Shown here: positions 22,535-35,989 of the stretch, piece after piece
Layout of the letters: each line of letters starts with the position of its first letter
Position numbering within the stretch: position 1 is the first letter of the stretch
NCBI GenBank assembly: GCA_015680685.1
Contig: MNCI01008930.1
Span: 18,408-82,407, forward strand
From: Gnetum montanum
Lineage: Eukaryota > Streptophyta > Gnetopsida > Gnetales > Gnetaceae
Direction of reading: 5' to 3'
Length of the DNA: 64,000 nucleotides
Program-made: the position numbers and the translations under genes
Notes under the pieces: generated by a model
Seen by the model: only the letters and a program-made list of their open reading frames with translations
What the model was told of the DNA's origin: nothing
The model's database searches: none

Positions 22535-24780
22535 ACATAGAAATTGAAGCCACCATCTACAAAGTTTATACTAATGACCTGGTATAATGGTGTGTATTAG
22601 ACATAGATTAGTTGCAAGTCCTTCAAGATGCTCATGAAGGTCCTTGTGGGGGTCATTACGTAGGAAGAAGGACTACCACATAGATTTTCATGATAAGATA
22701 CTTTTGGCCAAAAATCTTCAAGGATACTCATCATTTCTCTTATTTGTGTGAAAGATGTCAACAAGATGGAAGAGTAACCACTCAAATGGAAGGATCCCAA
22801 TAGTGGATCTAACCACTAAAGCCTTTTAGCCTTTTGGGTATTAACTTCATTGGATCCATCACTCCCATGTTTAATGGGAAAGCCTACATTATAGTTGTAG
22901 TTAACTACTTTACCAAGTAGGCTAAAACTATAGTAGTATCTGACTGTACATTTATCATAACAACTAAATTTTTCCAATAATAGATGGTAAATAGTTTTGG
23001 TATGCCTAGAGTACTAATTTTAGATAACAAAACATATTTCATGGGTTCTATGTTTTGCAAGTTAATGCAATGCTTAGGGGTGCAACATAAACTCATAACA
23101 CCTTATTACCCCCAATCTAATGGTTAAGTAGAGATCACCAATAGGGAAATTACAAGAATCTTAATGTAAGCCATTAGTAGATATAGGAAATATTAGAGCA
23201 TGAAGCTCAATGATGTCCTTTAAGCATATAGTTTAATATGGAAACTTCCTATAAGCTACTCTAGTTATAAGTTGGTGTACAAAATGTTACCAAAACTTCT
23301 TATTTAAACTAAACTTCATATACTCACAATAGCTTGTGAACTTGACATAGACATTAACCTTGCATAGAAATAATGAATCCTATTACTTAATGTGCTAGAT
23401 GAAAAAAGAAGAGTAGCCCTAATAATGAATGAAGTACATAAAGCACATAATAAACAACATAACGACACATGGATAAGGAAAGTTACATTCAAACTAGGGG
23501 ATAAGATTATCTATTGGAATCCTGTGCATGTACCTCAACAAACTAAGTTCCAAACATTATGAGAAGAACCTTACATAATCTACTCAAATTTTCCTTTTAG
23601 GCCTATGATAATTTACCGTCAAACAAGGCCTCACAAGCACATGTTAGTCAACATGTAATAGCTAAAATCTGGAACCCCAAGTAACCAACAAAATCACTAA
23701 CATCTCTGATCAAGAAGAAGTATGGTTTCTTTTCCAAATCTCCGCCCTTTAACATAGTTGTAGAGAAGCAATCCATACACCATGAATCTTAATGAGCATA
23801 CAAAGTTTTCTTCTTTTTTATTTTACAATGTTCTTTACATGTTTCCCATTTTCTTAAATATTTTATTGATTAATTTATATCTTTTTCTTTTCTTTATTAT
23901 TTTCTCATTATTCTCTTGTTGTTTAAATTAGTCTTATCAAAAATCTCAAATTTTGTTTCATTACTAGGAAAAAATTTTGGTATTGTTTGAATGTAGCTAT
24001 TAAGGTTTTGATTGATTCACAATTGGTTAATTTTTTCTTTGGATTATGTTCTCTATTAACAATCTATTAATTTTTTGGTGATATCAATTAGTGAGCTCAT
24101 GACATCCATCCATTCCATTTTTTCCATATTGAGTCTACATCATCGAATCATGAAGGTTCTTTCACATTAAAACTAAAAGTAACATACAATCTTGTTACCC
24201 AATGAACTGAGAAAGGACTACAAGGGCATGGAAAAGGGTATGACCTTAAGTGAATTTGATATGTTCTTTTTTTAAATCCCTTCTTAAATCTATGATTCCT
24301 CATTGGTATATCATCACTCTTATTATTAACCATAAAACGAGACATATACTTGCACAGTATCATTTTATTCTTAAAAACACACAAAAATGACAATAATAGG
24401 AATTTAAAACACATCCCTTAGACAATTTCATAGGCTACAAGCACTAGTTATGAGGCTAGAAAGGCATTTTATCCATGCTTGAAGGCATCCCTCTAAATAA
24501 GACCTTACCTACTTCTTCTCTTTTCTTCTTCTCTTAGAGTGATGGTTGTTCTTTGTGGTTGTCATAAACTCTTGATGGTAGAAGAGAAGAAATATATCAA
24601 TGTGGGATCACTATAATTGGAATGGACTTAGTTTAGACTTGGAATAGACTAGTATTGAATCATCTTAATCACATAATTCACCAAGGACCTTGTGTGACTA
24701 GGATGTAAATAACCTATATATTATTCTCTATCTTTCATTTACTCACTCCATCATTTATCACCTTACTCCTTCATATCATG
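22535..24780 (+). mobile_element. E4, right part: integrase remnant and 3' noncoding
   Basis: Continuing E4 after the E3 insertion, the plus strand encodes the H2C2 zinc module (DAHEGPCGGHYVGRRTT, CERCQQDGRVTTQMEGSQ, 22625-22800) and a degraded integrase core (22830-23250, with TPYYPQSNG). The C-terminal segment follows (about 23440-23530) and then the family's 3' noncoding region with a T-rich tract at about 23800-23960. No 3' LTR is recognised; the right limit is approximate. Confidence 0.7.
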
Positions 24781-24959
24781 GTAAATTGAAATTTTTGTTT
24801 TCTAGTTCACATAATCCTAAAACAATCCTTCATATGGGTAGGGAGCTTAACTTAAACCAATCATTTATCATCCTTGGTGCTTACAAACTCCTTGTGATGA
24901 GGATATGCAAGGGCTTATTTGGCATATGCCTATATTTCAAGATATTCACATTTGAAAAT

Positions 24960-26587
24960 TTTGTTTATAAACCCTGTAAACAGGGCCCCATTGATAGAGC
25001 CCATGTGTATACAAGGCCTTGTATATATGGCCCCATTGATAGAGCCCATGTGTATACAAGGCCTTGTATATATGGCCCCATCGATGTAGTGCAAAAATAG
25101 TATAAATATGCATGATCCCCCTTAGAAATTTTCACATTTGCTCACAAATACCAAGGGAGTTTTTCAAATTTTTAGAGCCTAGAACCTTCTAGAGCCCATA
25201 ACTTCCTAACCATTTATCCAAATCACTTCATTCTTTGACCCTGTAGCTACCAAAGGTAAGCAGTTAGTTGTGGGGGCCACAAATATGCCATTTTTAATAG
25301 AAAATTTTTCACCATTTTTCTAACTCCCACCAAGGTTTAACTAAGAAATCAACATTTAAACATCATATTACAAGAGTTATACCTTTTCAACAAGTTTTGG
25401 TGATATTTACAATAAATAATTAAGAAAATAATCAATCTACAATGGTCCAACCTTAGCCAAAGTATAACTAATTAATGAGATAAGGTATTTAAAAATTCAA
25501 AGTTACACATTGTATCTACTAATCCATGGATGTGTTGTGACCATAGATGACATCAAAAGGAAAATACACACAGGAAGGAGGACCATCTCAACCAAGGGAG
25601 AAATGGCCTAAAATAGTAAGGGGTGAAGAACCAACCTAGAAAGAACTAATTACAACCCATGCCATGAGTCCTCTTAGGGAAGAGGCTAAAGTGGAATTTA
25701 TTCATCAAATTTTAGAACTAGTAGCAACAACAAAATATTCCCACTAGGATAAGGCACTAGCTCAATAAGCAAACCTTGAGTTGACCTTGATGGAAGCCTA
25801 CCTTAATTAAATCAAATCAAGCAATGTCCAAAAAATAGTGCTTTAGGAGTTAAATTTTGTCTCTTTCCCAGAGAAAGAACCTACAGAAGTATAGGACTAA
25901 CTAAAAACCTCTTCCATGTGGCTAGTTATCACTTACAGTAGGGAGTAGCACATGAGAGAGACATTCTTATTCTAGAATAGCATATAGGCTAGTTGAATAG
26001 TCAAAATCAAGGACATTTCAGTGTCCTACTTGGTGTAGGCCATTACTAAAGCACTTGGGTTGCCAAAAATAGGGGTGAATCTCACTGAGATTCCAATGCA
26101 AGTAGACCCTAGCATCAGAAAGGAATAGGTGCAGTGATGCTATGGTATTGACTACAAGGAGTACGGTGCACTCACACTAACAAAAAGGATCCACTGCAAG
26201 ATTGCAACCTTCAACCTAAACCCCACGGTGAGGCCTAGCAATATCATTACCTTTTTTGCCTATATATGTGCTACTTTGAGTGGGAGATTCCTCATCAACC
26301 TTTCATAGTTGATCTATCTAGAGATAGAGAAGTGATTTAAAAAGAATGAACATGGAAAAAAGAAACTCCCCTTCCCATTCCTCATTAGAAAACTTTGTCA
26401 GAGCAGAGGGATAGTTCATTATACAAATGATGCTATCAAATGCACTCCAACCACTAATTGGGTAGAGATGATCAAGGACAAGATGCTTGCAACAACCATT
26501 CAAGAAGAGGAGTAATAGCCACCACCTCCACTTCCCACTCAAATAACTATGCCACACATCGCTACAACATCTCAATGATTACATGAG
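24960..26587 (+). mobile_element. E13: fragment of an ORF-X element
   Basis: A promoter-like zone (tandem palindromic units at 24984-25082, TATAAATA at about 25100) precedes a leader. A decayed + ORF begins near 25570 with the EGGPSQPREKW motif and includes THAMSPLREEAKVEF and TFNLNPTVRPSNI (about 26205-26245). The block ctatctagagatagagaagtg at about 26310 recurs inverted in E12 near 34550. The ORF resembles the 'putative plant transposon protein' type of domain only loosely. The right end is cut by the E6 LTR at 26588. Confidence 0.5.
24984..25082. repeat. 45-bp tandem repeat with palindromes
   Basis: Two near-identical 45-bp units start at 24984 and 25029, and a third begins at 25074. Each unit contains GTATAC, AAGGCCTT and TATATA. 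It lies just upstream of a TATA-like box, matching the position of the GATATC arrays in other LTRs. Confidence 0.85.
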
Positions 26588-27450
26588 TGATGAACAGTGA
26601 GGTATCACTATGCTTAACCATATGAATACAAGCATGTACGCATGATTTGGTCGAACTCTGCCAATGAACTAGTTGTGGCACCTAGATAGTTATACATTGA
26701 TCATGGTTCATTATCTTCCTACTTGGACTAGTAATTACTTTGGCACGTATGGTTTAGTCCAAAGTGAGGTGTATGATGTGGTTTCTACTACTACACTACT
26801 CCTAAGAACAATAAGAGATAACTTAATTAAGCTAATGAGCAATAGGAAATAAGATCAAAGCTAGCCTAAGTGTGATGAGCATCTGTCCCTAATCATCTAT
26901 ATGCATCTTGGACTTCGTGTACTACTTCTGGGCTTACCAAGTGCACATCACTCAAAGCACTAGTCGATACGCTACTAGCTTACTACGTAGTTACACTTAA
27001 ATGTTCATGATTATAGCATACTCATTTCTCATTAACAATAGGAATAGTAAATGACATTAAAAGAAATATTAACTAATAAAATAGCAATAAATAATCAATA
27101 ATTAAAATAATTAAAAGCTAAGTGAATGCTGTAATGATGGAGTAATCTTGATCTTTATTGTGTACATGTCCAAGTACGTCACACTCGAACAAAGGTTCTA
27201 TACAATTATTAGAATTACACTATGGGCATGCACTTGGAAAAAACTGAAAACCAAAAACTGACTAAAGACTGACAAAACAAACTGACTTCAAGACTGACCA
27301 AAAGACTCCCTCATTGTATACCTGAGTGCTATATTTATAGGCTAACATAAGAATCATGATATTATATATACGATATCATATCCAGGCTGTGATATCGCAT
27401 ACTCAATATCGTGTACTTGATATCAGGACTTGGCAAACCATGATTCATCA
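26588..27450 (-). repeat. E6 3' LTR
   Basis: 863 bp, ending in gattcatca at 27450. On minus it starts TGATGAATCATGG, has GATATC-type palindromes (27358-27425 on +) and then a TATAAATA box (reverse of tatttatag at about 27331-27340). Confidence 0.8.
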
Positions 27451-27559
27451 TACCCTCATGATTGAATAAAAACTTTTCCTTGAGTCAAAAAAATAAGGAA
27501 CATGTTCATTTGATTACAAATAGTGGATAGGTATGGGATTATTGAATGACCATGTACTA

Positions 27560-30453
27560 TTTCATGCCAGAGTGTGGGACTAGACAAAATAAAATATGGA
27601 CACCAATACAAAATACCAAATTTTTGGAACTCATGTTGTTCTTGTTGGTGGTGGTTCCTCCATGGGCTTCTTCCCTTTATCCTATGCTCTAGGCTTCTAA
27701 AATAAATACCTTTGAATAAGCACTTGAAGTTTTTCCTCCTTTATCTGAGGATCATGCACTATCCATGCTAATGTTCCAATGTTTGATGGAGTTGGAACTT
27801 CCCATGGATGNTTATCTGAGGATCATGCACTGTCCATGCTAATGTTCCAATGTTTGATGGAGTTGGAACTTCCCATGGATGTGACAATTACAGGAACATT
27901 TGATTGGCTTTGACATACTATGCCACAAATAGTCGTAATTCCTCTTCAAAGGCTCTGGATTTATCTTTGAGTTTTTGATAATTCGTAAGTCATCAAGCCA
28001 ATTTTGTTGCTATGTCTTTATAACCTTAGTAGCTAGCTTTTACTACCTTTAATTTAGATTTTGCTACCTCTAATCTTTGCAATGTCTTCTTTTATTCTGC
28101 AAACTCTATCTCATATTTAGCATAGGTGATAGCTACCTACTTCTCAAGCTCGATTCTCAGGTGCCCTATTGTTAACATGGCCAAGTTGGCATACTGTGGA
28201 TTTGCCAACTCCATGTACTTTTTTAGGTCCTAAATTTGTAGGTCTTGAATTTTCAATTTTGCTTAGTGAGCTAAGGCATAAGTATCTAGTATGGCTCACC
28301 AATCAGTGTGTTAAGCACTGAAAGAATTAATGTGAGCCTTAGCCATACAAATCTCTTTCTTGATGATTTCCTTATACATTCCCACCTAGTCACACAAGTG
28401 TTCTTTTAACTTCTTATGCTTTTTGGTCTCATTTTTCCATGCACTTATCTCTATAGGAGTTTTTTATCTGATCGCATGAACCTCCTCCATGGAGAGGGTT
28501 CTATTCTCCCTAGCCAAGTGATTCATATCTTGGTTTATCCAAACTAGTTGTTCTCACATTTTTTGGAAACTTTCTTTGAGAACGTTCTTTTGTGTTCTCA
28601 ACTATGGTCAACCAAATATTTTCAGTAGCAAGTAATTTATTTTCCTCTTATGAGGCCTTGATAATTTTAGCATATGCATATGTCTAAGCTTGTGCCTTTG
28701 AAGCATCCCAATCAACCTGCTTCTTTTCCCTTGCCATCTTTTTATTTTCTTCCAACAATTTATTTAGTTGCTAAGTTCTGAAAATGTCTAATTGGTTAGC
28801 TACAATAAATTGCAATGGATCCCATCATTTAGCTGGTAGGGCAACAAGCTTGTTTTGCAATCTTTGCAACTCTTCTTCCATGTGCTCAACCTTAACTTTA
28901 GCAATGACCAATTCTCCCTTGGTGGAAATGAGGTTTGATTATGCTGTGGTGACATCTTGGAGAATGTCAAACAAGGACATCATAACTTGTCCTATTTTCA
29001 GCAAGTGATCCAAAGCATCCTCATGTTCCACATGAGTCATTGAGGGACCAACCAAAGCTTGAGCATCACATGCTCCTATGAAATCTACTGATGGCACAAA
29101 AAGAATGTTAAATGATTCTTTGATGTCATCTATGATCACCTCTGCTACACCAGTCATATCCTAGTGCTACATGACCACAATCACAGCTCCTTCCCTAAAC
29201 CCTAAACCTAGCTTGGAATGATGCAGCATTCCCAGAGATCTGCTAAGATCATTGAAACTCTCCTCCTGAAATCAATAAAATCCATTGACTAAAAAAGTGG
29301 GTTGTACAACATCATCAATGACCTAGAATAATTTTCAGCATCATGGCTTTCCTAATTAACCATCTCGGTGATTGATAGATGGTCGATAGTCTTGTTGCAA
29401 TGGTGGCAATTTTCTGGACTGGCTAGTTCATGGAGTATGTGATCGACCTCGCTTCCTATTATTGGCTAGGTCCTGTTGTTTAAGGGCAAATGGGCCCAAC
29501 TATTTGCTCTTCCTCTTATTCTAACTACTCACCAACATCTTTCTTAGGTGCCAGTAGTTTGAGCAATTCAACATATGAACCATTTTAGGCTTTTCTAGGA
29601 ACATCATATGTGTAGCCCAAGATCCCAACATGTCTTTACAGCTTCTTGATAAGACAAGGGAAAGCAAACCAAGGTTCTCTATCTTCCTTTCTTCAAATCT
29701 CCTTAATATCTCCATTAGATATAAATGGGGTAGATTCGTATTAAATTTTTCCATCAAAATCACACTACCCTGCATCGCATAAGTAGATAATCAATTTAAA
29801 CCTTTGGTGAGGAAATGGTGATAAGTGCCAATCTTAAAGTAGATCCTCTCCTCTAGGGTCAATTCTCTGTAAACTTTATTCTCCTTGTTGTAGGCCCATT
29901 TCAACCATAATTTCCTTGCATCTGCATCTAAGCGAGTGGACAAATGAGCAACTTTTGGTCCCTTGTTTGGAAGATTTAGGACCTTTGCAATGGCCTTTGC
30001 CAAAAAATCAATGGAGACACCACCTACATTGGCCACGATGCCTTCCTCCTTGTCATGCCAAAATTGATACGTTTCATCCAAATACCAATCACTGCTCTAT
30101 GAGAGGATGGGCCATAGTGGAGATGCTTTCAGTTGAGTCTTCACTAGTTCATAGGAAAACTTAGTAAAAGTTCCAAAATTGAGATCCACTATCACAACTG
30201 CAAAGATGGGCTTCTCCCGAATGGCTTGGAGACATTTAGATGATAATGTAAGATGTTGCGCTAGTTCCAAGGCTTTAACTTCACCACCTTCTAAATGACC
30301 AAATTATACTATTGTAGGGATTTCTTGATGAATGCTAAATGAGTGGGCCTCCTACTCTACATGTTCTACTTGAGGTTCCTAGCCTTTGGCTCCTCTTAGG
30401 CGTTTAGCTACACCTTGAGAAGGTCCTCCTTATTTTCCTCTTTTAGGGGCTAT
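27560..30453 (-). pseudogene. E6 ORF-X remnant
   Basis: Minus-strand reading begins at 30453 (ATA where E11 has ATG) with APKRGK then GGPSQG. It continues through KPIFAVVIVDLNFGTFTKFS, the 96-codon open block at 30081-29791 (VGGVSIDFLAKAIAKVLNLP, LTLEERIYFKIGTYHHFL) and the 84-codon block at 29775-29521. A long Lys/Glu/Leu-rich, probably coiled-coil part follows (29160-27700), including VIIDDIKESFNILFVPSVDF. Stops punctuate it. The function is unknown; by position it replaces gag. Pfam-type 'plant transposon protein' similarity is a guess. Confidence 0.5.
27741..27881. repeat. 70-bp direct repeat around a single N (likely assembly artefact)
   Basis: 27741-27810 and 27812-27881 are identical except for one base and are separated by one N at 27811. 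The homologous E11 sequence near 59290-59360 has one copy. Confidence 0.85.
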
Positions 30454-30799
30454 CTATAATCACACAAAGATTGATTGTTAGTAAGGTTATTTAAAGAAAT
30501 TCAATTATCTCATACCTTACTCATTACCTTTAATAAATATTTAATTCTTTGCTTAGTATGATTTCAAAGTTAGAAATTTTACAAGGAAGTTTCCCTAAAA
30601 GTTTTAATGTCAGACCTAATATGTTTAGGTGAATCATATAATAATTTAGATTATTTGGGTGAACAAAGAAAATTAGTTTGGCATGAATTTTTAATACTAC
30701 TTACCCCTATGGTATCCTTCAGGCAATAGCAAATTTTGAAAAAATTATGCCCAAGTTCTACAGTACCCCTCCCCCACAACTAAGTTAAACACTTTGGGT

Positions 30800-33000
30800 T
30801 TAAGTAGGTTCAATCAGGAAAGAGATCGAAGTGTCGAAGAGTGAAATATTGACGGTTGAATTTCGACTTGCAAATCACTAAAAATTGTGGAGGTTCTTCT
30901 TAGGTAGCTAGCCAGCGATGACGGAGCACCGAGGAAATTCCTTGACTGGTAGAGGTAGTTGGTACACATGTACAGATGCGGCCCAAAAGAAGAGAATATT
31001 TCAACTCCCACGAGGTGCTAGAAAACATGGCCTACAAACCTTATTCGGTCAAGTCGTAATGACAAAACTGGGCACGTGTTTGATGAAGAGGCAAATCCAC
31101 GAAGCTACGAATTGATACAGCTCGTCTCGCCGGCAAGGACAAGGATTTCCTTTTCTTTTTAAATATTTTACTAATTAAAGGATGCATCCAATGTGGTCAC
31201 AGTATTTTCTACTAATAGAATTCTATGCGACTAATAGAAGTCTATGCATGTGCTTTGAACGCTTAATTGACTTTTGATTTTACTACGAGCCAGGAACATC
31301 CCTGCTTGGTGGATAAGCATGACTTTGTTTTTTTTTTCTTTCCTTTTATTTTTTTTGTTGCGGAGAAAGTACTCCGTAGATGAGCATGTCTTATTAAAAA
31401 TTGAAACTGAAATGGAAATGGAACTTTTATTAAGTTCAAGATTTATAGAATTTACAAGATAGATTACATTTTCATCAAGAATAAAGATAATACTTTACAA
31501 ATTGACCAAGCACATGGGTAGAAAAAACAAATTATACAAGTTTTTTGGTGTAATATTATAACTTTATCTCAAGATTTTGGTTTTAGCCTAAGCACATCCA
31601 GTTGAATAGGTTAGGCTTCAAATGATGTCCTCCACAACCTACAAATGCACTTTTCTTACGTGAGTTGAATCTATCTTCCACTTTCAATTCAAAAATAATG
31701 CAAACTTAAGCGAAGCTTGTTGATAGCATATTCATACTTGATTGGAATAACCATGAAGGAACAAGGAACATTCTTATCTATATGAGGCCCATGCACATGA
31801 GGAGTAAAATGTAACAATGCTTAACTTTTTATTAATGTTTACTGATTTTACAAATAATTGTTTAGGGGAGAAATAGCACAATTATTACAATTGATTTTTC
31901 TGTAACAAAATGTAATACTTAGTTTAGGTTAACCTGCTCTCTCCCTCATATCAATTCTTTGTATACTGTATATAGTGCAATACAACTATGTAATTGTAAT
32001 ACATATTAATTACCATAATATACTAATGTAATTCATACTTTTCATGTATACCTTAATACAAGTTGATAAAATTTGATTTAAATTATGTTAAATTGACACA
32101 TCACTACCATATACAATTGTTAATAATTGTCATGTACATTGATCTAACAAAATTATAAATCAACATAAATACAAACACTAATAATTGTTACAAATAATCT
32201 TATCATGTGCATAAGGCTTGAAGGGAAGATCATAATTTTCAATGGGAAACAAGTCTCAAACAACACATATAATATATATCTTTTTACTACAAAGAATGTC
32301 CCAAGACACTGGAAATAACAAGGTGAGGTTAAGAAAGACAATATTCTACAAAAGTCTAGAGATTACAAAATGATACAAAATTATTATTAGATACTTCATC
32401 ACCACTCCATCTACATAGAACATAGCAAGAAGGGTAAGACCACCTTCAAAGTAAAGGAAACTCAACTTTAATATCACCATAAAACTAGATAGGACTCATA
32501 GCTACATAACACACATCAATGATAATCTAATTAACAATATACAAATATCTTATAATATAAAGCATCACTGGAAGTCTCAATGTTCATCCTATTAAGCGAG
32601 GTTTGACAGGATTCATGGATGAGTAAAAGCCTAATCTCTTTTCAAGTGATTATATCCTAGCTTAAACATGTCTTCTAACTTGAGAAACAAGCATCTTACC
32701 ATCACTTCAAATGATGGTCCCAAAATGCCATGCAATGTACACATTCCTAACTAAATATTAAAATCTCTATAGGACTATCACTATCAAAAATAAATAAAAT
32801 GTACTAATACCACCTCTTATTAAATTTAATACTAGTTGTTAATACCCCAACTATAGTTGATGGATAATAGTTAAAGCAACTTATTAGCAAGCCTACCATC
32901 ATCATGATCCTAGCCTTGTCCCAACAAAATGGAGTTGGCTACATGAGTTCCTTTTTGCCATTCACCGTTATGGAGAGCTAAAACCTTGTCTACTTTTCAC
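30800..33000. other. Intergenic, no gene recognised
   Basis: AT-rich sequence except for a more balanced patch at 30830-31130 with open frames on both strands (65 codons each) that I cannot assign. There are poly-T runs near 31327 and 31350. No LTR or pol similarity is seen. Confidence 0.5.
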
Positions 33001-35880
33001 AACATCTAAGTGATGATGTTGTATGTTGTTCCTAGAGGATGTCATAGCAAGCCCTTCCTCATTTTCATAGCAATCAGGCACTATGACTACTATGCATCAC
33101 TTATAGGGAATTCCCTAGCATATGCAAATTTTTTAAAAAAAATCTCATCCATGAGATTTGACAAGGTTTTACAATTAGCTACGAACTTGATGCTAATCCT
33201 CCTCCTTTCGTATTCATGCTTGGGACTAGCATTGGTGGAGTTCTAGTAGCAAGCCTATAATAGTCTTAATATTCAAGCATCTTAGATCAATAAATTATAT
33301 CTTAAGTAGACATTTCTTTATTGAATCTATTTGGAATTACCTACAATATTGTTGCACTTGTTGTTGATTGATAGTTGCATCTACTATTGATGGATGAATT
33401 CTTGCATCCGCTATTCTTGCACATCAACATTTTGTAGGTGGTGATTCTCTATGATCAGCATCTCATTATCTAGGCATGTCTAGACCAAGTCCTTCTACAC
33501 TAAATATGTCTTGGCCTTGACCATAGATTAGTCAAAATGGCTATCACCATCCCTACCTCAACATGTTTAAGTCTATCTTAAAGCTATTGAAAAGCTTCAT
33601 CTCTTATTAGTGTAGGATTGAGGAGCATAGGATTAGCAAGGCAAACTCTTAATTCAGCAACCTTTGTCGCCAAGATTTGGTTTTGTGCTTGAGCCATTTT
33701 GAGTTACCCTTCCAAAATGATGCATTTGCCCTTTGATTCGAGTAGCTCTGACTAGGTTATGGTGATAATATCTAGAAAATTAAAGATATCCAGAATTAGT
33801 TGCCTAAATCCCACTAGTTGGTCCAATAACTCCTCATGTTGGGTTGCACTCAATCTACAACTAACAATTCCTGTGAATGTCTACACATCTCTAAGTGCAA
33901 AAATGTTTGGTATAGATGCCATAGGTGCATTTAGTGCTTCAATGATTTGATCATCAACAACTTCCACTACTGTCTCCTACCCTTAGTGTTACATCATTAA
34001 GATAATTTCCCCCTTGCCCTCCTCCAAGCACACTGAAAAGGTAGTGGCATTCTCATAGATTTTTGGGAATTGCTGTTATTGCAAGAAAGACACTATTACC
34101 TCTTAGGCACTAGGATTTGACCTTATGGGTAGTTGTGTTCTTTGGGCTAAGAATATTGGCCCACCTCCCTCCATCTGATTGATTGTTTGAGCCACTTCGA
34201 TGAGGTGACTCATTGCAAGATGATACATAGATGGATCCCCACCACTTGTTCCTACTTGCTTATCCTGCTCATGCAAGAGCTACTCTCGAATTTCACGTAG
34301 ATGCTCAATGGTAGTGCAGGCCTTTGATGTTGTTTCCTAAGTGGATGGTGGAGGTGGTGGTTGCTTCTCTTCTTCTTTGAACATAGCAGGGATCTTTTCT
34401 TTCATCATTTTAGACTAGGAGGCAATGGAATTATGCTTAATTATGTTATTTACATAGCAAACTATCCCTACCCTTTTACAGAGTTTTCTAATAAGGCATG
34501 CAAAGGTAGGGTTTTCCTTCAACATTCATTTTCTTTGAAGTGCTTTTCTATCTCTAGATAGATTACCTATGAAAGATTTACAAGAAATTTTTCACTTAAA
34601 GTGGCACATGCATGGGCGGAGAAAGTAGTCACCTTGTTGTGCCTCATTGTGGATTGAGGTGATTAACTACTATCTTGAAGTATATGTGCTTTGTTGGTGT
34701 AAGCACGTCAAACTCTTTATGGTTAACCACATAACACCACTAGGTCCACTCCTTTTTTGTCTATGGATTTGCTTGCATGGATATCTATGCCAGATGGATC
34801 CTAGAATCAAGCAAGCCAAGAACCTACACAATAGCTTCCATTGAGTAGGAAATCTAAATGTCATTGATTCTCATAGTGGCTCCTACCTTTTTGTTGTTCC
34901 AAAAGAGATATGTCTCTCCCATGTACCACTCCTCACTAGAAGTGATGATTGGCCACATGGAAGTGTTTTGCAATTGCATCTTGACTTCTAGTGGAGCATG
35001 CTCTAAGAATGGTTCAAAGTAAAGCTCTTAGAGAATTGAGCATTGGACATCATGAGGCTTGATCATATCAAGGAAAGCTCGTGTTCATGTGACCTCAAGT
35101 ATTGGTATGGGCCCTAGTATATCTCCTTAATGAGATTGCTTAGTTGCAGCCTCTTCTTTAGAAATCTATCAAATAGATTCCACTTCAGCCTCCTCCTAAA
35201 GAGGTCCCATTACATGAGTTTCTGCTACCTGCTCCTAGGCTTATTCTTACTACTACCTTCTAGCTCTAGGTCATTTATCCTTTCATTGAGATGGTCCTCC
35301 TTCCTATGGCCATTTCGAGATTGGTGCCATCTATAATGAAAACATGACAAGGGATAGCATTTAATGTGTAACTCAAAACAATTGGAATACCTTATCTCTT
35401 TGGCAAAGTTACACCTAGCTAAGTTGTAATCATGATCTATTTGATCATTTCAATTATTATTATTTTTTTTAAGATTAATAAGTAATTTTAGGTTTCTCGG
35501 AGTTTGTTGGAATGGTTAAACTCTCAAAAATTGATGGTTTAATATTATTCTATTCATAAACCCTTTGGGGGAGTTAGAAACATTTTGAAAAATTTTCATC
35601 ATAAACCTTAAGGTTTTTGACCCCCATGACTAAGAGTTTACCTCTAGTAGCTATAAGATCAAAGAACAAAATGATTTGGACAAACGGTGTGAAAGTTATG
35701 GGCTTTAGAAGTTTTTGGACTTTGAAAAATTGCAAAAAATCTCTTTCCATTTTAAAGTAAATGAAAAAACTTCATAAGTGTTGGGTAGCATTTGTAGAAT
35801 TTTTGTGATGCATCTATGGGGCCTAGTGGATGAGGCCTCATCGACGTGGCTGACGGGATTGACTAGGCTTAGTTAATGCA
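33000..35880 (-). mobile_element. E12: ORF-X element remnant, reverse of E13
   Basis: Read on minus, a leader (35880-35340) resembles the E13 leader. Conserved pieces include the 'collapsed cytosine-rich' ggccccat and the block agcccataactttcacacc. A start region follows with EGGPSQ at about 35300, and then a decayed ORF to about 33000. The ctatctagagatagaaaag block at 34548-34562 matches E13. The Ser/Ala-rich and coiled-coil parts (33600-34000) parallel E6 28900-29160. LTRs were not found. Confidence 0.45.
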
Positions 35881-35989
35881 ACTATTAACCACCCTTGACT
35901 TTGTCAAAAGTAATAAAAAATAAGGAGCTTTCATGTGAAATGAGGGTCAAATGGAAGCCCAAAAAGCCATGAACATGATGAAAACATTA

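Larger units (their letters stand above)
26588..30800 (-). mobile_element. E6: LTR element with unrecognised gag-like ORF
   Basis: A complete 3' LTR (26588-27450) is followed, on the minus strand, by a polypurine-like end (atcatgaggg) and a 3-kb decayed ORF (30453 down to about 27560). No 5' LTR is found to the right, so the 5' end (about 30800) is truncated. The LTR belongs to the same subfamily as those of E7 and E11 (starts TGATGAATCAT on minus), yet no RT or integrase is present. Confidence 0.65.

Noticed and set aside
30814-31115. Overlapping 65-codon frames on both strands in a less AT-rich patch
   Set aside because: No recognisable domain, splice structure or second copy; coding status cannot be supported.
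32862-33080. Stretch with cctagccttgtcccaac and ggagttggctacatg, like a widely dispersed plant repeat often seen in non-LTR elements
   Set aside because: Only the short core is convincing; no ORF, tail or target duplication supports a LINE or SINE call.
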